DNA of 64,000 bases from Pterobdella sp. o SKG-2022 (taxonomy: Eukaryota > Annelida > Clitellata > Hirudinida > Piscicolidae): the NCBI GenBank assembly GCA_964035795.1, contig OZ038327.1, forward strand, positions 524,001 through 588,000, in the 5' to 3' direction. The notes beneath the pieces are model-generated. The model searched no databases, had not been told where the DNA came from, and saw only the letters and a program-made list of their open reading frames with translations. Below are positions 54,945 to 64,000 of this stretch, piece after piece. Position numbers and translations under genes: made by a program. Every line of letters begins with the position of its first letter. The stretch's first letter is position 1.

Positions 54945-57859
54945 GTTTATGTGTGTATTTTTTTGGAATTTCAGATGTCTGTTTTAACAAGAGTTTATCT
55001 ATCAATATGAAGATTTTTACAACCTTGCACTACCTCATCTATCCCATTTCACCCCCATAGTCTACCATCATGATCCTTCCCAACATAACCGACCACCTTT
55101 CCCATTCACCTCACCCCCCAACCAACCCATCACATCCCTCCCTCCCATGAACCAGCCATCCCAACCCACCTTAATCTCTTCTACACTAAACACGCCCACC
55201 ACAGACACAGGCACCAGCTTGCCACAAGCCCTACCCAAGGCTCGCCTTCCCAGGGCAAAGATGGAAGGCACACCCTGCTTCTCACACACTTCTATCACTT
55301 GGTATAGAGCCTCGTCTAAACAACCTCCTGGCACGTTGATGAAGAAGATATGAGTGGGATTTGGTTGGGTGAAGTGTGGTATAGGGGAGGTTGGTGTGGT
55401 GTAGTATGGGTGGGTGAGATGTAGTAGAGATGGGTGAGTTGTTTAATGCTTGGGTGGTGGAAGGTTGGTATGGATAGGTGAAAGATGGGATGTGATGCGT
55501 AAAATAAAAATAACAGAAAAAATCAATAAAAAAAATGAAAATAGATTAAAAAATCAATAACAAAAAATAAAAATAGACTAAAAATCAATAAAAACAAAAA
55601 AAATAATAATACCCTTATTATGAGCTTGTTGCAGGTTGGGTGATATTATGACACATTGCAGTTTGTGGGCCTTGAGGTGTTTTGAGACCTCTCTGAGTCC
55701 TAACACCACTTTCTTGTCTTTGGGGGTCTAGGCGGTGGTGATGATGATGATGATGATGGTGGTAATAATAATAATAATAATAATAGCATCAAGAATAAGA
55801 AGGTATAATGATAGATAAAATGTTAGATAATTGAACAGACATCCATTTAAAATAAAAAAATAATGAATTAATAACAATAATAATAATATAATTAAAAATA
55901 AGTAAAAAAATAAATAATAATAAAATAATAAATAATAATAACAATAATAATATTAACAACAGACATTCTTAGGCGTCATGAGGGTGTTGAGAAGTTGAAG
56001 GACCAACTGGTCGATGTTCGAGTCCAGCATTTGTCTGCAGTATCTGCATAATAATAATAATGATAATAATAAAAAAAAATAAAAGAAATAATAACAATAT
56101 TATTATTATTATTGAAATGATAAATATTATAACTATGATGATTAATATTTTTTTGCTATCCTTATTTTGATGTTACTACTTCTAAAATTAGTACCATTAT
56201 TATATTGGTTGTTTCTATTATTTTATTATTATTATTATTATTATTATTAAGCTCACTCTCTGAATTGAGTACTATGTAGTTTGGAGATCAAAGATTCCTT
56301 TTTGCCAGAGTCCATTGATTGATCTTCAACCTCTGACCTTTGGCCTAGTTCCGTGGCCTCTTTTTTAGTTTCTTTTTTAGGTATTTCCCTTGTGTTGGAG
56401 TTGAGGGGGTTGGTGATGTTGTTGGTTTGCATTGTTGTGGTATCATTTGGTTTGTTGTTGATTGTGGTTGGTGTTGTTATGCTGATGTGTGTATTGCCAT
56501 CACTTGTGGGTCCAATATTATTGTCATTATTATTATCATCATTATTGTTATTATTATTTTTTTTATTATCCTTATTGTTGTTATTCTTATTATCTTGTAT
56601 AGCTTCCCCGTTGAATGCCCCATCCTCATTCAACCCCACAATCTTCATCACCTCCTCCCTCTCCTTTGATATCTCTTCCAGTTCCTTGGCAGCTGCTTCA
56701 TTTGCTTGCTGCTGTCGGCGTTGCTGCTTGCGGAGGGAAGCGAAAGATTTAGATTTCTGTTTGTCTGTCTGTTGTTTGAAGAGTGCTGGGTGGGTGAAAG
56801 GAGGGGGAAGAGCAGGGTTAAAATAGGGGATTTCAGGATAGTGGTGAAGGAAATCTGGTGGGTGGTGGTGAGAATATCGGAATGGTTGAGGAAAGGGGGG
56901 TAGATAAGGGGGTGGTGGTCGTGAAAATAGATTCTGGTTGGGATGTATAAAATTCTTCGGCTTGGGTTTGCGAGGACTAGATTTACAATTGAATGAATTC
57001 TTTGTTGATATTTCCAAATAGTGCAAATTCTGATTCAGACTTGAAATAATGTTGTAACTTGATGAGGTCACACCAAAAGATGATGATGTCACACCAAATG
57101 ATGATGATGTCACAACAGATGAGTTTTGTTGTTGAGAGGGTGGTTGGCTTCCTTTCACCAAGCCACTCGCCACCCCGACAAGTGTCTCAAACTCATCTTT
57201 GCCACTAGATGTAATATGCTTTTTGATCTCAGGCCTGTTGTTCGATGCAGACTTTTGTGTGTTCACACTAACATAGGCGCTTAATTTTGCCTGTTTGTTG
57301 GTGTTTAGTGTCTTGTTAGAGAGGTTGTTTAGTTGTTGTTGTGGAGGGAAGATTGTTGGAAGATAACAACTTGGTTCCCACAATATTTTATTACAGAAAT
57401 TATTTGTGCTAAAACTACTGCTGATAAAATTACTGGCATCATTTTTCAGTGGTTCGTTGAAGAAAAAATTTTTTTGTAGGTTGACAGACGACACATCGGA
57501 ATATATGTATGAAGGCTGGACATAAAAAACTGGGGGTTGTTGATTGTAGGTTGGAGAACACAAATATGGTGAATAAAATGTCTGAGAAGTCTGTTGCAGT
57601 TGATTAGGTGCTTGCAGGGGTAATAATGAGTAGACAAACTCTGATGGAAATATTATAAAAATTTAAGAATCATATTAATGATTTCTTACTGATTACATAT
57701 TTGTATTATTAAAATTTCATCAGAATGAACTTAGAGAAGTTTGACATTGAGTTGATATTATTAATCAAATTCGCAAATTTTAAAGAATATAATTTTGATA
57801 ATATATCGAGACGTACCAGTTCTTGGTGGTGGTTGGTTAACAATGAAATCTCCGTCCAT
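53251..57859 (-). CDS. SECISBP2: SECIS-binding protein 2 (selenocysteine incorporation factor)
   Basis: Binds SECIS elements in selenoprotein mRNAs and recruits the selenocysteine elongation factor. Seven exons, 1058 residues: 57859-57817, 57640-56257, 56043-55965, 55727-55613, 55327-55170, 54886-54712 and 54473-53251. Start MDGDFIVNQPPP is followed by a long Asn/Pro/Ser-rich N-terminal region containing a basic helix block (SFASLRKQQRRQQQANEAAA). The conserved core follows: EYCRQMLDSNIDQLVLQLLN, KVVLGLREVSKHLKAHKLQC then VIISPNLQQ, and the L7Ae RNA-binding fold GGCLDEALYQVIEVCEKQGV, PSIFALGRRALGRACGKLVP, VSVVGVFSVEEIK. The order matches animal SBP2. The last exon carries two nearly identical copies of a 125-residue acidic segment (see findings) and an Asn run before the end. 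The product implies that this animal makes selenoproteins. Confidence 0.92.
53640..54395 (-). repeat. Coding tandem duplication in SECISBP2 last exon
   Basis: Two head-to-tail copies, about 370-375 bp each: roughly 54395-54020 and 54014-53640. Both start LSEPISDAAEEADKKEEEE and end CKKRKR, and both contain NGGY(E/K)R(D/N)ESGR and DIKNEPEVRHLKIEDLKYDG. Differences are a few substitutions plus a small length difference in the Glu run, so the frame is kept. High identity points to a recent event. Confidence 0.9.
54893..54942. repeat. (TG)n microsatellite at a SECISBP2 acceptor
   Basis: About 22 TG dinucleotides, (CA)n on the coding strand, leading into the acceptor of exon 54886-54712. Confidence 0.9.
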
Positions 57860-59144
57860 TCAGTTGAAATGATTTACAATTTCAAAAATAAAATTCATCT
57901 AAAACTAACTAATGATATGATTTTATTGTGAAATTGAAAAAAACTTAAAAATAAATTTTGATCGATTAACACTTAAACTAACTTTTGTTGACTGTTACGT
58001 CGGATAAGCTAGAAACGTTTAGTCAATTTTTAAAACTTCAGACATTACAAAATCATTGAATTTTATTTTGGAGATTAAGATGTCCAAGCTTTTTGGTTTT
58101 AAAAGTTACATTATCATGTGATGTTCACGAAAAACCATGATATACCTATTACCACTTACGTCACTTTCGATTTCCACGAGTCACCATTTTAAAATTTAGG
58201 TAGAGCTTCGAATATCCTCAATTAAGAAACCTATTTCATAATTTCATTATAAATTTTGATACTTTAGAATTTATTTGAAAATATTTAAGTCAAGAGAACA
58301 CAGACCAAAGCCAAACGACATTTATTGAAGTAACCGAAATTGCCTACGATAACCACTCTAAACAACCAATAATAATACTCATTTTGATAATTATAATCAT
58401 ATTAACATTATACTAATATTAATTAATATTCATAATAATTTACTACTACTGACAATAATTAATAATGATATTAATAACAAACCCTACCTTTTCGAACAGT
58501 ATAAAAGATATATGAACCAAACTTTCAATTTAATACGGCAATTAGCATTTGGCGCGCAAATATAACTAACTAAAAATAGACAACGTTGTAATTATATTTT
58601 ATGTACATCACTAATATTCAAAATAAAGCATCTTAAACCAATCAACGTAATGTAACGTCTTCAACATCATCATCATCACCTTCATGTTCATTCTCCCCAT
58701 TATCTTCTACATCGTCACTAAAACACTTTTAACCATCTTCACCTACACCATGATTTTAACCTTATTCATCATCATCACCCCACCATCATCATCAGCTCAA
58801 CTAAAACCCCTCAAAATTTTTATCATTATATTCTCAAATCCCTAATTATCATGCATAATATAACTGGTTATATACACGCGCACTCCACCCAATAACAACA
58901 CTCATATAGCCATGTAACACCAGGAAAAGACCATGAGAAACAAATTATCGCACCACGGCCCACAAGCACCATTTAAGCAGATCTACACCACAGCCCCACA
59001 AGCAACCCTACTGACAAACGACCTCTCAAGCACACACACAAAAACACACTAAATACCCTAACACTCACATCAACAACCAACACATCTCCATAAAATCACC
59101 ACCTAACAACCTTCAACATACCCCCACTACCCACTACACATATC
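57860..59144. other. Spacer between SECISBP2 start and SLC13 stop
   Basis: AT-rich DNA with no supported coding sequence. The left part should hold the SECISBP2 promoter. The right part (58660-59140) is CCA/ATC-rich on the plus strand and is probably the SLC13 3' UTR and flank. Confidence 0.45.
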
Positions 59145-62100
59145 TTAAGCATCAGTGGTCAAAAGTGGGGTGGTGAGTGTTGACAGGGTGCTGTTAACCC
59201 CCGTTTCACTAACGCACGACGGTGCCCAATCTGGCATATTACCCAGATCAAAGAAGGAGTAAGCCCAGGTGTTGATGGCCAGTTGTAGGACTGCAAAGGT
59301 AATGATCATCATCACCGCGCCTGTCTTCATCTGATGTTTTTTTTGTTATTATTATTATTAATAAAACCTTTCAACATTTATTTCCATTATTAATAAAATA
59401 CTAATTGAAAAATACTACTCCCAAATATGTATTAAACCTTAAAATTCAAGCTACCACCCCCAAACCACACCATAGAACATCACTCATTCCAGTCTATTAA
59501 GCCCACCTCACCACTCACCTCCTTCTATCTGATCCACCCATCACCTTGCCTTTTTTTTGCCCACCATACCACACAATCTATCCACCTTTCCTTATAACCC
59601 CACACCTATCACTACCCCCATCAATCCACCCACCCACCATCTGAACAATAGTTATATCCCCATAAGAGTGAGCGATGGCGTTGGGGGGTGTACCAACAGG
59701 AAGCACAAATGCAAATGATGCCGCTATAGTGACAGGCAACATCAAATAGACCGGGTTGACACAAGTTTTGGCTGACACCTGGCAAATAAAGGCAAATGAT
59801 TGAATTGTTAAATATTATCTTTTTTGTCTTAAATCAAAACCTGGACAAAAAAACACCCCTCTTAATGCCACTAATCTTATTCGTAAATGTATTGTAACAA
59901 GTTCATTGATGGAAAAAACTAGAAAACCAAACAGCTCATACATAAAATTACCACCTAACAACCACCAAACCACCTCAACACCCAAATCTTCTTCTTTACA
60001 TTCCCCCAAAAACCATCAGCACAGCCCACCCTCCAAGAACACCAAACTCCTTCCCCCTACCTGTGCCAAGATGGGTATCATAATGGTGGTGGTAGCCATG
60101 TTGGAAGTGAACTGGGTGATGAGTAGAGCCACCAATGTCATGATCATTGAGATGTAGACAGAGTCCAAGTCCTTAAGAGAAATCAATGCCTCTCCTACTG
60201 ACTCACTCAACTTTGATGCCTGGTCGTGGTGGAGGTAGATGGGGGTGATGAGTGGAGTGTGGTGGTGGGGTGAGGCGATGAGAGTCGGATGTTTGGGCAG
60301 GAAGTCATGGTTGTTGAAATCATGTGTATTAGGTAGTGAGTGAATGTAGAAAAGAAGTTTCCGATATGAACATCAATAACTTAAATACTAATCTATAAAT
60401 AACCCTAAGCCCCGCACACCTTGCAAGCATCAGCCAAAGCAAAACCTCCACCAAGCAACAAGATGACACTCCATGGCATCTGTTTATTGGCTGTCTTCCA
60501 GTCAAGGATGGGTGGAGCCAATCCTGGTGCTCTTGTGTCTGTGTGGAGTTGTGTGTGTGTCAATATGTTGGTACACCATACTACTTACCCTAACACTCCA
60601 CATTACAACCATTACACCATATTACTTCACTTCACCAATACCATCACCTCCCCTATTCAATCAAAAATCTCACAAATAGCAAAACTTTCAACCTGACCCA
60701 CTACCCCACAAGCACCCCATCGACCTACTCGACACCACTCACCACTACACAAGCACCCACCAAACCAACACCATCATCACCATCCACCTACCAGAACTCT
60801 TTCTGAAGCAAAGATAGTTGGGGAATTGAGATGGAAAGATAAAGAGGAGGACACAGATTGTGATGGCTACTGAGGCATCTGTAACAAAACTGGGGGGGTT
60901 GACAAAATAGCTAGCTAGATAGATAGATAGATAGATGGATGAATGGAGACATACATAGATACTTAGGCAGACAATAAGTTAGATAGACAGACAATTAAAG
61001 ATAGATAAAACCACCAACCTAGCATTTTCTTCCACCTCTGTGACAACAGTCTGACCAAGGTGGTTCATTGAGTACTTCTTCACCATCGCCTTGTGGTTCA
61101 ATGCCTTTCCCCAGCCAGGCACAAATTCTGGTTCCCTGGAAATCCACAAGAAAGCAAGCACCAGGAAATTTACCAAAACTACGATCTGATGATGGGTGGA
61201 TGGGTGGTAAGTGGGTGGGTGATGAGTTATGTATGGGTAGGTGGTGTTGACGGATGTGCTGGTAGGTGCAAATGAATACATATGAATAGTCAAATATATA
61301 AGCAACCCCCTCTAACCTCAGCAAATGTGATACCACCCAGCTTCTCGTACTCAGAACGGATCACCTGGTTGGCTGTGTCATCCTTATTATCCTCTTTTTT
61401 CAAACCAAAGGTCTCACGGAAGCCAAAGAAGATGAGTAGAATGGCAAACCATGCGAGAATGAGGTCAATTACCATGGAAGGGAAACCAATCACCAGCCAT
61501 GAGGTGAAGTTGATGTCAGATTTAGCGTATAAACTGTTGTGGGTGTAGAGAGGTGGATTATTGAGAGAAAATGATGGTTGTGGTTTGGGGAAGGTGGATT
61601 ATGGGGAGAACATTTTACACCAGACAACTCTATTATTAATAAACAGACCATCAAAATACAACCATTATCCAAACAAACACCATTTCACCCACTTCAACCA
61701 GACAACCATTGGCATACATACAACACTCCCCTACCATCACCTCTCCACCAACACTTCAAGTTGTCCCTTGAGCACAATGTTGGGTCCACAACCAATGAGA
61801 GTTCCAATACCACCGATGTTCGATGCAAACGGCACGCACAACTTCAGAGCTGTTCTGTGGAAGTGGTAACTGAGTATTTATAATTGCAGATTAATAAAAT
61901 GATGATGAGAGATGGAGATTAATAAGCTGAATGCCCACATTTCACATTGACATCATCCATCTATGACTCCTTCACACCCCTCTCCGAGCAACACCTCAAT
62001 ATATTCCAAAAAAACATCTAAAACTCATCCAACACAACCCACTCTGCCACACCACACATCTCAAACCCACTTTACCACACCACACACTTCAAACCCACCT

Positions 62101-63405
62101 GAACTGTGAGAAACTACGATGACTTTCAGCTTCTTCGGGGGTCTCCGCATGGGCATCACCCCCTTCTACAGCCTTTAGAGGGGTCACTTCAACTCTGGGA
62201 GGGGGATTGGTGAGGGTGGTGGTGGTGATGATAGATAGCCCTGCATTCAGGCTGGGGGATGGTGGGTGGGTGATGATGGTGGAGGGTGGTGTGTTTTAGG
62301 GAGTGGCAAGTTGTTCTTTTCATGAATGTTAATTTTCCCATTATTAACTCTTAAACCACTGGTTCATATTTATCATTATATAGGTCAACTACTGGTCTAT
62401 ATTTATCCTCATAGAGGTCATCATTTAATGTAACCACCTCTATCTATGCACCTATCTTGTTTTATACGCATTATTTAAATGAAATAATTAAGTTAAACAC
62501 TTTTTTCATTAAAATTAATCTTCATTTAATAATTTCACTTATGAAATTATTTATAAGCAATACTTAATCTTGAGTTTCCTAATAAATGATTTTAGTAATT
62601 TTTAAATAATTATAATTTAATTACTCCTAATAAATAATCTATAAATAGCCCATAGCAATCTCCTCACAACACAGATATCCATCAACATAAATTTGCCACC
62701 ATATCTGAATTCGAATGGTCACGTGAAATGTTGAGTGTTATCTAATTGGGTAGGTGAAATGATTATTTGAAAGGTGATTGGCTGATAGGATGTATTGGTT
62801 GCTTGAAATGAAATGATTATGTTGAAAATAATTTTTTGAAAGAGTAATTATATTAAAATGAATCAAAAATTAAATATAATAATCAAAATAAACTTTTTAA
62901 ATGAATCAATTTAGAAAAAAACTGATGTTAATTCGTCAGTGATAAATTGATAAAAGAAATATTATTGTTAATGAAAGCAATTATGCTAAGAATAATAACA
63001 ATAATAATGTTAATATAATGAAATATTATTATTGATATTATTCTCCACCAACCCATCAGCTTGCAGCTCCTTCATCTCTGTGTGATTAAATAATCATCAT
63101 CATTATCATCACCACCACCACTATCATCATCACCACCACCCCCACCATCATCATCATCATCACTATCTCAATCATCCTCATTAACACCATAAAACAAAAC
63201 ACCAAACTCCACCCTTCACAGCCACCAACCAATAGCGACAGCATCGCTCTTGTTGGCTACTCTCTTATTGGCCAGCTGCTTCTTCCTGTTGTTATCGAGC
63301 TCAGTGAGGACAGCATGTGAGATGGGCATCATCATGGCGGTGGTTGCGGTGTTGTTGAGCCACATCGACAGAAAACAGGTCACCACCATGAAGCCGAAGA
63401 TTATC
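59145..63405 (-). CDS. SLC13-family sodium/carboxylate (di-/tricarboxylate) cotransporter, 5' part outside window
   Basis: Plasma-membrane carrier for citrate-cycle acids or sulfate. Exons in the window: 63405-63230, 63077-63053, 62194-62099, 61854-61753, 61533-61317, 61185-61019, 60889-60792, 60538-60420, 60219-60061, 59778-59638 and 59330-59145 (stop). All phases agree. Diagnostic blocks are FLSMWLNNTATTAMMMPISH, SNIGGIGTLIGCGPNIVLKG, DINFTSWLVIGFPSMVIDLI, FVTDASVAITICVLLFIFPS, MPWSVILLLGGGFALADACK, LITQFTSNMATTTIMIPILA and FVLPVGTPPNAIAHSYG. The order and C-terminal membrane segments match SLC13. The N-terminal membrane helices lie beyond position 64000. The first sodium-site motif, usually SNT, reads NNT, and the second reads SNM. 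Substrate cannot be set from sequence. Confidence 0.93.
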
Positions 63406-64000
63406 CTGTGATAGTGGTGAAGTTTAAGAAGACTAGAGTGGATATTTTGTAAAGTAGTAGGGCTCATAAGGAATGTATGTGGGAAGAAGGGTTTATCATG
63501 AAGAGTGAGGAGTGGTCAAAGGAATTGAACAGTGTAAACAGAGGAAAAACTTAAAAATCATTATCATCACCACACCACAGAACCCAAATTCCCGAAATAG
63601 ATTAAAACAACACTAAATAGTTGATATTATGTTTGTTTATGCATCCCAGAACCAGATTGGACCTTTATACCTTGTTTCATTCTTATTTAAGTTACTGTTT
63701 TGATTGATGCTGGTATTATTTATATTATTGTTATTATTATTATTATTATTCTTGTTATTACATGCAATGAAAACAAGCCCATTCTGTGATTATTTCTAAA
63801 ATGATACACACAATCATGAACCATTATTTCTTATTATTATGAATTTTTTTTCATTTTTTTATACATAATAATTTATTATTATTATTGAGATTTTATAACG
63901 CGCAATTTAAAAAAAAAAATATCTTCATTATTATTTATATTATTTCTTTTATTATTGTTATTATTAAAAATATCAGTCTTATAATGATGCTTTTTGCACA
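63406..64000. other. Intron sequence of the SLC13 gene
   Basis: The region is AT-rich with ATT runs (63720-63760, 63870-63900). No further SLC13 exon is visible, so the 5' exons lie right of the window. Confidence 0.6.

Overview
The window looks like nuclear DNA of an invertebrate animal. It is AT-rich, and its genes are broken into many short exons with GT..AG introns. It carries very many microsatellites (ATT/AAT, CA/TG, TTTC), a decayed non-LTR retrotransposon and tRNA-derived short repeats. The gene set (exosome, eIF3, SECIS-binding protein, LDL-receptor family, C-type lectin, CAP proteins, homeobox) is metazoan. A spiralian, possibly an annelid or leech, is my best guess, but the sequence does not prove it. 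Most lone long ORFs are microsatellite read-through. I rebuilt the genes by chaining exons with compatible splice phases. Several chains close as whole multiples of three from ATG to stop. Exon edges are hand-read and may be off by a base or two.

Layout, left to right. Exosome subunit RRP4/EXOSC2 (-, cut by the left edge). KIAA0930-like gene (-). CCDC174 (+). A homeobox gene with an N-terminal eh1-like motif (-). Two secreted CAP-domain paralogues (+) flanking an intronless gene resembling the meiotic factor SPATA22 (-). A 5'-truncated non-LTR retrotransposon (-). An unidentified four-exon gene (-). Translation initiation factor eIF3B, 19 exons, complete (-). A 58-residue secreted-peptide gene (+) whose only intron is filled with tRNA-derived repeats.

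The right half continues with an LDL-receptor-like type I receptor of 19 exons (+) and a secreted EGF/laminin-G matrix protein (-) with a very large satellite-rich intron. Next is a 14-exon C-type lectin receptor (+) in which a WSC domain is inserted inside the first lectin domain. Then come SECIS-binding protein 2 (-) and an SLC13 sodium/carboxylate transporter (-) that runs off the right edge.

The housekeeping genes cover RNA decay (EXOSC2), translation initiation (eIF3B) and selenocysteine decoding (SECISBP2). The surface and secreted genes (CAP pair, LDLR-like, EGF/LamG, lectin/WSC) are lineage-modified. The most notable points are the nested WSC/CTLD architecture with a symmetric phase-1 cassette, asparagine runs inside otherwise conserved proteins, and an internal duplication in SECISBP2.
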